Shown: positions 50,046-59,089 of the stretch, piece after piece | Layout of the letters: each line of letters begins with the position of its first letter | How positions within the stretch are numbered: the stretch's first letter is position 1 | Made by a program: the position numbers and the translations under genes | Source: HR10 sp964615335 | Lineage (GTDB): Bacteria > Acidobacteriota > Blastocatellia > HR10 | DNA: 64,000 nt | Direction: 5' to 3' | NCBI GenBank assembly: GCA_964615335.1 | Contig: CAZTMT010000006.1 | Span: forward strand, 62,001 to 126,000 | Notes under the pieces: model-generated | Seen by the model: the letters and a program-made list of their open reading frames with translations, nothing else | What the model was told of the DNA's origin: nothing | Database searches by the model: none

Positions 50046-52436
50046 ATGACGATGCGACGGACGTCGTGGGTCGGAATCCTTGTCGTCGTGTCCCTGGGAA
50101 GTGTTTCGAGAATAGGGACGGTCTCTTCTCAGAAGCCGAAGGTCACTGTCCCCAATAAGGTCGCGCTCAAGGCCATCCCCTTTGATGTGCGCGATGTGCG
50201 CCTTCTGGAGGGACCGTTTCGTGACGCGATGGAGCGGACGCAACGCTATATATTGAGTTTGGACGTGGATCGGTTGCTCCATAACTTTCGGGTGAATGCG
50301 GGTCTTCCCTCGTCGGCCCAGCCGTATGGGGGATGGGAAGCTCCCAATGTGGAGTTGCGGGGGCATACGGTCGGGCATTATCTGACGGCATGTGCCCTGA
50401 TGTATGCGGGGACTGGCGACGAGCGATTCAAAGCACGGGCCCATCAGATCGTCGCGGAGCTGGCGCGCGTGCAGGAGGCGTTGGCGCAGCGGGGATCTCA
50501 TCGGGGATACCTCTCGGCTTTCCCCGAAGAATTCATTGATCGCGTGGAAACGCGGCAGCGGGTGTGGGCTCCCTATTACACGCTGCACAAGATCATGGCC
50601 GGGTTGCTCGATGTGTACACGTATTGCGACAATCCGCAAGCCCTGGACGTGCTGGTGAAGATGGCCGACTGGGTGAAGTTTCGCATGGATCGTCTGACGC
50701 GCGAGCAGCAGCAGGCCATGCTGGAGACCGAATACGGGGGGATGAACGAAGTCCTGGCCAACCTGTACGCGGTGACGGGGAATCCCGAGCATTTACGACT
50801 GGCCCGCGCGTTCGACCATCAGCGGCTGTTCGAGCCGCTCTCGCGCGGGGAGGACCCCTTGGACGGATTGCACGCGAACACGCAGATCCCCAAGATCATC
50901 GGCGCGGCGCGAGAGTATGAGCTGACGGGCGAGAAGTGGTACGCCGACATCGCGACGTTCTTCTGGAAACGGGTCGCGCAGCATCGCTCTTACGTCATCG
51001 GGGGACATAGCGATGGGGAGCGCTTCTTCCCGATCTCCCAATTCTCGCGTCGTTTGGGGCCGGCGACGGCAGAGACATGCAACACGTATAACATGCTCAA
51101 GCTCACGCGCCATCTCTTCAGTTGGGAGCCTGCTGTGGAGTACATGGATTTTTACGAGCGCGCGCTGTTCAACCACATCCTCGCCTCGCAGGATCCGGCG
51201 ACCGGGATGATGTGCTACTACGTGCCGCTGCGTCCGGGCGCTTTTCGGACCTATTCGACGCCGGAGAATTCCTTCTGGTGCTGCGTGGGGACGGGGATCG
51301 AGAATCCCGCTCGATATACGGAGGCGATTTACTTCCACGATGACCGTGGACTCTACGTGAATTTGTTCCTGGCGTCCGAAGTGCACTGGCGCGAAAAGGG
51401 GGTGCGGCTGGAGCAACGCACGCGTTTCCCCGAAGAGGAGAGAACGCGCCTGATTGTTCACAGCGAGCGTCCCGTGCGCTTGACGCTCCGGATCCGGTAT
51501 CCCGGGTGGGCGACATCCGGAGCGCAGGTCCTCGTCAACGGTCGGCGCGAGACGATCTCGGCGACTCCCGGGTCATATATCGTGATCGAGCGAGAGTGGA
51601 GGGAAGGGGATACTGTGGAGGTTCAGTTCCCGATGAGCCTGCGGATGGAAGCCTTGCCGGACGATCCCACGATGATCGCCTTGCTCTACGGTCCGATTGT
51701 CCTGGCCGGAGACCTGGGCACTGAGGGGTTGAGCGAATCCGAGCGCTACGGTCCGAGCGCGCCGCGCCTTGGGCGCGTCCCGCCGGTCGAAGTCCCCGCT
51801 CTGGTCATCGAGGATGTGAGGGGTATCCTCGCGAAGGTGAAACCTGTAGCTGGAATGCCTCTGACCTTCCAGAGCGAGGGGATCGGGCAGCCGCGCGATG
51901 TGTGGCTTCTGCCTTTCTACAAACTGCATGATCGGCGCTACACGGTCTACTGGAAGGTCTATACGCCGGCCGAGTGGGAGAAGCGCAAGGCCGAGATCGC
52001 CGCTCGCGAGTCTCGGCGCCGAGAGATCGAGCGCCTGACCATTGATGCCGTGGACTTCAACGATCCGCAAAGCGAACAGGTGCACCGTTTTCAGGGAGAG
52101 AACACAACCGAGGGATATTTCGAGGGAAGGCGGTGGCGCGCGGCACGCGGCGGATGGTTCAGCTATGAGCTGAAAGTCGTGCCGGATCGTCCGATCGTGC
52201 TCGTTTGCACATATCGGGGGAGCGAAGGACCGCCGCGCGTTTTCGACATCCTGGTCGAGGGGGAGAAGATCGCGACTGAGAGCTTAGAGATCCATCCGAC
52301 CGAGCTTTTCGACCGAGAGTATCCCATCCCGGAGAGGCTCACTCGCGGAAAAGAACATATCACGGTGAAATTCCAGGCGCACCCGAGGTTCATCGCGGGA
52401 GCTGTCCTGGACGTGCGAACCGTCTTGCAGAAGTGA
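50046..52436 (+). CDS. GH127-family (DUF1680) beta-L-arabinofuranosidase-like glycoside hydrolase
   Basis: 796 residues from ATG 50046 (GGAGGGAGAG upstream); ATG 50052 is possible. Signal peptide about 1-28. The (alpha/alpha)6 catalytic region has RGHTVGHYLTACALMYAGTGD and APYYTLHKIMAGLLD. The zinc-cysteine centre is complete: Glu343 and Cys345 in AETCNTYNMLK, Cys412 and Cys413 in FWCCVGTG, matching Glu338, Cys340, Cys417 and Cys418 of Bifidobacterium HypBA1, where a cysteine is the nucleophile. Beta-sandwich domains follow, and the last 150 residues (about 650-796) are an added domain. It would release L-arabinofuranose or related sugars from plant or glycoprotein glycans. Located just after the truncated receptor. 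Confidence 0.9.
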   Translation: MTMRRTSWVGILVVVSLGSVSRIGTVSSQKPKVTVPNKVALKAIPFDVRDVRLLEGPFRDAMERTQRYILSLDVDRLLHNFRVNAGLPSSAQPYGGWEAPNVELRGHTVGHYLTACALMYAGTGDERFKARAHQIVAELARVQEALAQRGSHRGYLSAFPEEFIDRVETRQRVWAPYYTLHKIMAGLLDVYTYCDNPQALDVLVKMADWVKFRMDRLTREQQQAMLETEYGGMNEVLANLYAVTGNPEHLRLARAFDHQRLFEPLSRGEDPLDGLHANTQIPKIIGAAREYELTGEKWYADIATFFWKRVAQHRSYVIGGHSDGERFFPISQFSRRLGPATAETCNTYNMLKLTRHLFSWEPAVEYMDFYERALFNHILASQDPATGMMCYYVPLRPGAFRTYSTPENSFWCCVGTGIENPARYTEAIYFHDDRGLYVNLFLASEVHWREKGVRLEQRTRFPEEERTRLIVHSERPVRLTLRIRYPGWATSGAQVLVNGRRETISATPGSYIVIEREWREGDTVEVQFPMSLRMEALPDDPTMIALLYGPIVLAGDLGTEGLSESERYGPSAPRLGRVPPVEVPALVIEDVRGILAKVKPVAGMPLTFQSEGIGQPRDVWLLPFYKLHDRRYTVYWKVYTPAEWEKRKAEIAARESRRREIERLTIDAVDFNDPQSEQVHRFQGENTTEGYFEGRRWRAARGGWFSYELKVVPDRPIVLVCTYRGSEGPPRVFDILVEGEKIATESLEIHPTELFDREYPIPERLTRGKEHITVKFQAHPRFIAGAVLDVRTVLQK

Positions 52437-52452
52437 TGTCCATAGCTCCTCA

Positions 52453-52481
52453 CGAGGAGGGGGCCCGATACCCCCTCCTCG
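52453..52481. terminator. Bidirectional hairpin between converging GH127 and S9 genes
   Basis: CGAGGAGGGGG (52453-52463) and CCCCCTCCTCG (52471-52481) form a perfect 11-bp stem with a 7-base loop. No long T tract is present on either side, so termination may be partial. Confidence 0.65.
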
Positions 52482-52485
52482 GTGT

Positions 52486-54885
52486 TCACTGCTGAGGTAC
52501 TTCTTTCTCCTCGGCGTTCCAATGGGGAGGTTCGACCCCCAGGAGGTGGTGGACGAAGAAATCGTACATCTTCCGCGTGCCGTAATCTCCTCCCATCGTG
52601 TGGCCCTGCCCCGGAAGGACGAGAAGGTCGAATGTCTTATTAGCTTTGATGAGCGCGTTGACGACTTGCATCGTGGACGCGGGATCCACGTTCGTGTCTA
52701 ATTCGCCGACGATGAGCAGGAGTTTCCCCCGCAGCTTGTGTGCGTTCTCCACGTTGGAAGAAGCGGCGTAGTGAGGGCCGACGGGCCATCCCATCCACTG
52801 CTCGTTCCACCAGATCTTGTCCATGCGGTTATCGTGGCAGCCGCAGGACGAAACGGCCACATGATAAAACTCCGGATGGAAGAGGAGAGCGGCCAGAGCA
52901 TTCTGTCCTCCCGCCGAATGGCCATAAATGCCCACGCGCGTCAGATCGTAATAGGGATACCGAGCGGCGACGGCTTTATGCCAGAGGATACGATCGGGAA
53001 ATCCGGCATCGGCCAGGTTCTTCCACGCGACATCATGAAAGGCCTTGGAGCGATTGGCTGTTCCCATGCCGTCAATCTGCACGACGATGAATCCCAGCTC
53101 GGCCAGAGAGCGCATGGGGGAGTAGACGCTGAAGGATTTGGGAACGAACGACCCTTGAGGTCCGGCGTAAATGTTCTCGATGACGGGATATTTCTTCGCG
53201 GGATCGAAGTGCGTCGGACGGATGATGATGCCCCAGATGTCGGTCTTCCCGTCGCGCCCTTTGGCGACGAAGACTTCGGGCGGGCGCCATCCGGCGGCGA
53301 GCAGCTCCGAGATGTCCCCCCGCTCCACTTCCAGAAGCACTTTTCGATCCTCCGTGCGCCGAAGTTCCAGAACAGGCGGATGATCAACGCGGGACCAGAG
53401 ATCCACGTAGTATTTCATGTCCAAGGAGAAACTCACCCGGTGATCTCCATTGGCTTCGGTCAACGCCACCAGGCCGCTCCCATCGAAATTGATCCGGTAG
53501 TAGTGGATGAAATACGGATCCTGATCGGGATACATGCCGCTGGCCTGGAACCAGATCTGGCGCTTTTCTTCATCCACCTTCACGACGCCGCGCACGACCC
53601 AGGGGCCTCGGGTGATCTGGTTTTTGACCTTGCCCGTGAGGCCATCGTAGAGATAGAGATGGCGCCATCCATCGCGCTCTGAGGCCCAGATGATCTCTCG
53701 CCCATCGTTGACGTCATAGCGGTAGCGGGTGCCCGTCTCCCGGTGGTTCGGAGACAAGGGGCGGTAGGAGAAGAACGTCGCGCACTCTTCGTTGATGAGA
53801 ACGCGCGGAGTTCCCGTCGCGGCGTCCACTTCGATCACCCGGTAGACCTGATGCCCTCGCTGATTGTATTCGAAGGTGAAAGCCCGTCCGTCTTTCCACC
53901 ATACGGGGTTAGAGAGACTGTAGGGATTGGGGAAGAGGCTGTTTTCGATGGGAATGGCCTTGCGCGCCTCGACGTCAAAGAGCACCGGCTGCGCGATGTC
54001 CAGAGCGTCTCCGGGCTTGGCATATTCCCGCGTGAAATGCTGGGGTTGAAGCTGATCCGACGGCGAGGATTCGATGTAATGGACCTCTCGACGATAGCCG
54101 GGCCGCACGCGATAGGCGACCAGGCGACGAGAATCTGGAGACCACGTGATTGAGGAGAAGGTGTAGTAGTTCCCCTCCGAGCCGTCATAGCTGAGCGGGA
54201 TCAGCTCGGTTCGGCCCTTGGGGCGAAGATAGACGTTGTAGTTGCGGATGAAGGCCTCCCATCGCCCATCGGGAGAGGTTTTCACCTGCGGCTCTTGGGG
54301 CGAAGAGGGCGAGGCCGGAGGGAAACCCCGGCGCGTTTGCTGAGCCTGCGGAGGGAGGAAGAACATTCCGTCCTCGACATCGTTTTCGAACTCGCGCGGG
54401 AAATCCTCCTCGGGACCGCTTCGTCCGAAGGGTCCTGTCGGAGCGGGACCCGTCCGGCGGCATGTGTAGTCGGAGAGCTCGCAGCGCCACGTCGCCTGAG
54501 CGGCGATAAATTGAATGGCGCGTTCTTGATCGAGAAAAGTGAGCATGGAGAAGGGGAGCGTGGTGGCCGTGTAGGTTTGCCCTGTCGCCGCGGAGAGCGA
54601 AGCGGCCAGGCGCGCATGATCGAAGGCCGGTCGCCGCGCGAGCGTCTCAGCGTCCACGAGCATGAATTCGTGTCCTCCCCGGACCGACCTCCGATACCAG
54701 AAGCGGGGCGTGTTCTCAATCCACGCGAACTGATCCACGATGTTGAGGGCTAATCCCTCGAAACGCTCCCGCAAGCGGAAGGCGCGCTCATAATCGGCTC
54801 GCGTGACTTGAGCCGAGAGAGAAACTAGGGGGGTCGTCAGAAGGGAGAGTCCGATGAGTAGGGCGACAGCAAGACGGTTCCTCAT
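52486..54885 (-). CDS. Secreted S9-family (dipeptidyl peptidase IV-like) serine peptidase
   Basis: 799 residues. Signal peptide about 1-26. The DPP4-type beta-propeller occupies about 100-550 (TSPDGRWEAFIRNYNVYLRP; TWSPDSRRLVAYRV). The hydrolase domain has GIIIRPTHFDPAKKYPVI, the catalytic Ser in GHSAGG (near 657), Asp in GELDTNVDP (near 733) and His in GQGHTMGG (near 762). The usual double Glu of DPP4 could not be placed with confidence. It would remove dipeptides, often X-Pro, from peptide N-termini in the periplasm. It lies 164 bp downstream of the receptor gene on the same strand. Confidence 0.92.
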   Translation of the reverse strand: MRNRLAVALLIGLSLLTTPLVSLSAQVTRADYERAFRLRERFEGLALNIVDQFAWIENTPRFWYRRSVRGGHEFMLVDAETLARRPAFDHARLAASLSAATGQTYTATTLPFSMLTFLDQERAIQFIAAQATWRCELSDYTCRRTGPAPTGPFGRSGPEEDFPREFENDVEDGMFFLPPQAQQTRRGFPPASPSSPQEPQVKTSPDGRWEAFIRNYNVYLRPKGRTELIPLSYDGSEGNYYTFSSITWSPDSRRLVAYRVRPGYRREVHYIESSPSDQLQPQHFTREYAKPGDALDIAQPVLFDVEARKAIPIENSLFPNPYSLSNPVWWKDGRAFTFEYNQRGHQVYRVIEVDAATGTPRVLINEECATFFSYRPLSPNHRETGTRYRYDVNDGREIIWASERDGWRHLYLYDGLTGKVKNQITRGPWVVRGVVKVDEEKRQIWFQASGMYPDQDPYFIHYYRINFDGSGLVALTEANGDHRVSFSLDMKYYVDLWSRVDHPPVLELRRTEDRKVLLEVERGDISELLAAGWRPPEVFVAKGRDGKTDIWGIIIRPTHFDPAKKYPVIENIYAGPQGSFVPKSFSVYSPMRSLAELGFIVVQIDGMGTANRSKAFHDVAWKNLADAGFPDRILWHKAVAARYPYYDLTRVGIYGHSAGGQNALAALLFHPEFYHVAVSSCGCHDNRMDKIWWNEQWMGWPVGPHYAASSNVENAHKLRGKLLLIVGELDTNVDPASTMQVVNALIKANKTFDLLVLPGQGHTMGGDYGTRKMYDFFVHHLLGVEPPHWNAEEKEVPQQ

Positions 54886-54911
54886 AGCGTCTCACCTCCG
54901 GAAGCAGAAAA

Positions 54912-54941
54912 CGCCTTCTCCCCCGTCGGGAGGAGAAAGCG
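54912..54941 (-). terminator. Rho-independent terminator of the TonB-dependent receptor gene
   Basis: On the minus strand CGCTTTCTCC(T)CCC, loop GAC, GGGGGAGAAGGCG forms a long stem with one bulge, followed by TTTTCT. It separates the receptor from the S9 peptidase gene. Confidence 0.7.
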
Positions 54942-55049
54942 ACGTGAGATGAGCGGGGAAGGTGGGTCCCCGGTACAGGCGAGAGAGCGCGCAGGGGACC
55001 CGTTCTCCCGCGCTGGGGAGTAACGACAAGGAGGCTGGGAGTTCCCCGC

Positions 55050-58000
55050 TCACCATGTCACATGAGCGCGGATTTGAATGTTACGCGGCCCGACGAGCGT
55101 GCTCGTCGTCTGTCCGAAACTGGTCGAGTTGATGCTGATCGTTCCTCCGAGGCTTCCCACGTTGAGCACCGGGTGATTGAAGGCGTTGAGCATCTCGATC
55201 TGTATGTTGAACCGGACGCGCTCGCTCAGAGGAATCTCCTTGAGCACGGCCAGGTCGTTGACCACAAGAGGCGTCCCGTAGAGGTAGATGAACTGCCCGA
55301 GCTGCCCGGGCGTCGTGGGGGGCTCGAGGAATTGCGGATTCGCGCGCCCATCGGGTCCGATCAGGCCGGGATCGGCATGGTAGGCGTTGCGGTTGGGGCC
55401 GGGACTGAACTGCCGCATCTTCCGCTGCAGCTCGTCGCGAGAGATCCCCTTCAGAATCACGCCGGCTTCGTACTGATTGAACGTCGCCCAGCCGCTGGTC
55501 AGCATGTAGACTCGGCCCGAATTCCAGCGCGTGATGCCCGAGAGAGTCCACCCGCCGACGAGGCGATCCAGAAAGCCTGGAGCCTTCGAGAGGAAACGCC
55601 GACCGCGTCCGAAGGGCAGCTCGTAGGTCCAGAAGGCTGTGAAAGTGTGCCGCAGATCGAACGGAGAAGGCGCCTTGTCGAGATCGCGGTTCCGAAGCGT
55701 CGTGTAGTTGTCGGACGCATTGGAATTGGGCGTCGCGAAGAAATCGCTGAGCGCTTTGCTCCAGGTGTAGTTCGCATTGAGCGTGAAGCCGCGGCTGAGC
55801 GCGCGCCGCACTTCGATCTGGAGCCCGTGATAGGTGGACCAGGAATTATCATCCACCAGGGTCATGCCCGTGACGAAGGGATTGGCGCGGAAGAAGTTGA
55901 TCGGGTAGGGACCCGGCGCCGTGAAGCCCAGAGCCGCACACGGGGCGAAGGTACTGCCAACCAGACGGCAGAAGTAGATGTTGCTTGTCGCCAGGGCATT
56001 GGCGAGGGCTCCGACCTGTCCCTGACGGAGGTAGTTCAGGAACGTGCCGTTGCTGAACCCCGAGGCCGCCGGCAGCGCCGGCTGAGACCCCCGCGCCCCA
56101 AAGGCCGCCTCGAAAATCGGCAACGGCACCTGCCCCGCCAACCCCCGATTCGCAAAACTGTTCACCCCAGCCGCCTGATTGATCGCCAAATTCCTCTGCG
56201 CATTCCGAAACTCCTCCAAAAAACCGTTCTCGAAAATATTCGTTTCACTCAGCGCGTATGTCCTCCAGATGTGCGTGGACTTGTTGCCGACATATCGCAG
56301 CTCCAGAACCGTATTGGGCGTGATCTCGCGCTGCAGGCCGAAGGTCCAGTTCTGGACATAGGGCGTGTGCATGAAGGGCTTGAAAGAGGCCAAGCCGCTG
56401 ACGAAGGTGAAAAGCGACTGGGGCATGGGGAACGCGAAAGCTGGCGGATTCGTGGCGAAGGGCGGTAGAGGAGAAGTGAGCGCTTGAGTGAGGGAGAGTC
56501 CGCCCGGAGCGAATCCCGGCATCCCCGGTTGGAGGACAAAACTCTGAGTGAGGCCGGGATTATTGCCGACGCTGAACTGAAGCATGTTCATCCCTTCGTC
56601 GTAGTAGTTGATCCCGTAAGCCGCGCGAATGACCGTCTGGCGATTCTCCCCGAAAAGCTTGCTCAGGAAGGCATTTTCGAAAGAGGGATTCCACGCGAAT
56701 CCGAAGTTCGGCGCTGGATTCACCTTGTCCGATCGGTAGGAGATGGACTTTTGAAAGATCTGCGGCTCCGGGATCCCGTCGAGCACGCCCGGTCGAAAGA
56801 GCTGACGCGATGGTCCCATGAGATGCTCGAACCCGGGGTCCGTGTAGATGCCGTTGGTGTTTTTGTGCGTGCCGGAGATCTCCCAACGGAATCCGTAGTT
56901 GAGCGTCAGGCTCGGCGTCACTCGGTAGGAATCTTGGAAATAGATCCCACCGGTCGAGAACGCCTGACGCCGGATGACGGGAGTGAAATCCTGGTATTGC
57001 TTGGTGCGCTCGTTGACGTTGCGACTGCCCGTGATGCTGCTGATGCGCCCCGTGAGCAGAGCGTAGAGAGCCCAGGCTGTGCTCAGATCGGAGCTTCGAA
57101 TCCGCGGCAAGTTCGAGCCGCTCAGGACCGAGGTGACGGGATCGGCCGCGATCACCCCGAGATTATACGTGGGGACGCCCGCCGATCCGTAGGCCGTCTC
57201 GTACATGCTCGTGTGCAAGATGGACGTCCCGAATGTGAACGTGTGTTTGCCCCGAACCCAGCTCACGTTGTCCGAGAGGCTGTATACCGGATTATTTCGC
57301 GGGAAGGGCAGCCCCGTTGGGATCGGATGCGTGATGAGCGGCAGACCGATGCGCGGGATACCCAGGTCCCTCCAGATGAAGGGTGTCGCGTGCTGGTTGA
57401 AGTTCTCCAGGTTCGATTGCACGCCGAAGGTGAACGTGTTCAGGAGATTGGGCGTGATTGTCCAATCCAGTCCCGTCGTGGCGATGTAGATGGTCGCGTT
57501 CGCTTCGTTGGCCCAAAGGCGCCGATCCTCCTTGGAGGCGAGGACGGGATACAAGGGTTCTCCATCCCATTGATTGTGTCGGAGGTTCCATGTCCCGCGC
57601 CAGGAGAGCTTCGGAGTGATTTGAAAATCCAGGCGGGCCGTCGGATAGTAGGCTCCCGCGTAGTCTTCTTGGGTCCATTGGAGGGTCACACGATTGAGGT
57701 CCGTCGTGCTCGGCAGCAGAGTGCCTCGCGAGAGCGTGCCGTTGATGAGGTCCAGGATCTTTTGAATCGTGGGATCCACCTGGCTCGGATATCCCGCTCG
57801 CCCTGCGATCTCCAGAAGATTCACCGAGTAGACCTGATTGTCTGTCCCGATGTACTTGAAGAGCCCGCGCTGCGCATCCGGCGTTAAGACCAACTGCGTC
57901 GCCGTGAACGAGGAGGGGACGGGATTGGCCTCGAAGTTCACGAAGAAGTAGAGGCGTTTTTTCGTCCCGGGGATAGGGATGTATCCGCCGAGGTTACCAC

Positions 58001-58868
58001 CGAAGTCGTTATTGCGCACGCGCGGTTTGGGCAATCCGCGAGCGTTATTGAAGAATGTGTTGGCGTTGAGCGCTTCGTTGGCGACCTGGTAGAAGACCTT
58101 GCCGTGAAACTCATTGGTCCCTCGGCGCGTGGTGAAGCGAATGGTCATGGCGCCGCCCGCGGCCGCGTCGGCTCCCAATCCAGTCGTCGCAATGGAGACC
58201 TCCTCGATCGCATCCAGACGCGTGGGAGCAAAGCCGAAGAAGCTCGTTCCTCCGCTCTTCCACCGCTGAGAGTTGTTGTTCATCCCATCTATGCTGATGT
58301 TCATCGAGGCGTTGGGAAGGCCATTGAAGGTGGAATCGCGCGGATTGGTGCCCGGAGTTTGCGCGCCGGCCATCAAGATCGCGAAGGGCAGCGTCTCGCG
58401 CCCGGAGAGGGGGAGCCGGTGGATGAAGTCGTTGCGTACAGTCTGGCTGATCGTCGTGGAGGTCGTCTCCAGGATGGGCGTGCTGGTCGTTGTCACTTCA
58501 ACGGTCTCCGCGATCGCCCCGACCGTGAGGTGAATATCCACGTCCGTCGTGCGAGCCGTCTCGACGATGACGCGGGGGAGGACGGCTGTCTGAAAGCCCG
58601 GATGGCGAGCTGTGAGCTCATAGACTCCGGGCTGCAGGTTCAACAGGACGAAGGCTCCGATGGCGTCGGAGGTCGTCGTCTTGACCTGGCCCGTCGCCAG
58701 ATCTTTGGCTTCGATGACCACGCCCGGCACAACGGCTGAGGTCGGATCGAAGACCCGACCGCGAATCTCACCTGTCGTGCGCACCTGTCCCCAGATTCCA
58801 GCCGGGCTGAGAAGCAAAAGGCAGCCCAGCAGAAATCGAACCGCAGTCCTCATGCACGCTTGGCGCAT
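55050..58868 (-). CDS. TonB-dependent outer-membrane receptor with N-terminal carboxypeptidase-regulatory-like domain (Oar-like)
   Basis: 1272 residues. Signal peptide about 1-28, regulatory-like beta-sandwich (about 30-115; GEIRGRVFDPTSAVVPGVVI), plug (about 125-250; NDFIHRLPLSGRETLPF, MNISIDGMNNNSQRWKSGG), then a large barrel ending IQIRAHVTW, whose last aromatic residue is the usual outer-membrane signal. This architecture is greatly expanded in Acidobacteriota. It would import large peptides or glycans using TonB energy. It is divergent from an M24 peptidase and upstream of an S9 peptidase, pointing to peptide uptake. GGGAGG lies 6-11 bases before the start. Confidence 0.93.
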   Translation of the reverse strand: MRQACMRTAVRFLLGCLLLLSPAGIWGQVRTTGEIRGRVFDPTSAVVPGVVIEAKDLATGQVKTTTSDAIGAFVLLNLQPGVYELTARHPGFQTAVLPRVIVETARTTDVDIHLTVGAIAETVEVTTTSTPILETTSTTISQTVRNDFIHRLPLSGRETLPFAILMAGAQTPGTNPRDSTFNGLPNASMNISIDGMNNNSQRWKSGGTSFFGFAPTRLDAIEEVSIATTGLGADAAAGGAMTIRFTTRRGTNEFHGKVFYQVANEALNANTFFNNARGLPKPRVRNNDFGGNLGGYIPIPGTKKRLYFFVNFEANPVPSSFTATQLVLTPDAQRGLFKYIGTDNQVYSVNLLEIAGRAGYPSQVDPTIQKILDLINGTLSRGTLLPSTTDLNRVTLQWTQEDYAGAYYPTARLDFQITPKLSWRGTWNLRHNQWDGEPLYPVLASKEDRRLWANEANATIYIATTGLDWTITPNLLNTFTFGVQSNLENFNQHATPFIWRDLGIPRIGLPLITHPIPTGLPFPRNNPVYSLSDNVSWVRGKHTFTFGTSILHTSMYETAYGSAGVPTYNLGVIAADPVTSVLSGSNLPRIRSSDLSTAWALYALLTGRISSITGSRNVNERTKQYQDFTPVIRRQAFSTGGIYFQDSYRVTPSLTLNYGFRWEISGTHKNTNGIYTDPGFEHLMGPSRQLFRPGVLDGIPEPQIFQKSISYRSDKVNPAPNFGFAWNPSFENAFLSKLFGENRQTVIRAAYGINYYDEGMNMLQFSVGNNPGLTQSFVLQPGMPGFAPGGLSLTQALTSPLPPFATNPPAFAFPMPQSLFTFVSGLASFKPFMHTPYVQNWTFGLQREITPNTVLELRYVGNKSTHIWRTYALSETNIFENGFLEEFRNAQRNLAINQAAGVNSFANRGLAGQVPLPIFEAAFGARGSQPALPAASGFSNGTFLNYLRQGQVGALANALATSNIYFCRLVGSTFAPCAALGFTAPGPYPINFFRANPFVTGMTLVDDNSWSTYHGLQIEVRRALSRGFTLNANYTWSKALSDFFATPNSNASDNYTTLRNRDLDKAPSPFDLRHTFTAFWTYELPFGRGRRFLSKAPGFLDRLVGGWTLSGITRWNSGRVYMLTSGWATFNQYEAGVILKGISRDELQRKMRQFSPGPNRNAYHADPGLIGPDGRANPQFLEPPTTPGQLGQFIYLYGTPLVVNDLAVLKEIPLSERVRFNIQIEMLNAFNHPVLNVGSLGGTISINSTSFGQTTSTLVGPRNIQIRAHVTW

Positions 58869-58945
58869 TGATATCCTCCCTCAGCAAATTTTCACCCCTC
58901 GCCCTCACTTCGGGCTGGGTATTCTATAGAGGGGACGCGAGAGGT

Positions 58946-59020
58946 TGTCTTGTACAGGATTAAGGAATTTTCTGAAGGGGGCTTAATCTCGTTCAAGATC
59001 CCTTTGGAGCGTTCAAGACA
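58946..59020. promoter_or_regulatory. GTTCAAGA repeats in the receptor/M24 divergent region
   Basis: GTTCAAGATC (58991-59000) and GTTCAAGACA (59011-59020) are direct repeats exactly 20 bp apart; TGTCTTGTAC (about 58947-58956) is an inverted near copy. The region lies between the two divergent start codons, so it could control both genes. Confidence 0.45.
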
Positions 59021-59089
59021 GTCTGCGGACCCTCCCCTATATTGCCGATGCATGGGCGATACGGGATCTTGATTCAGGAGAGGACCGCT

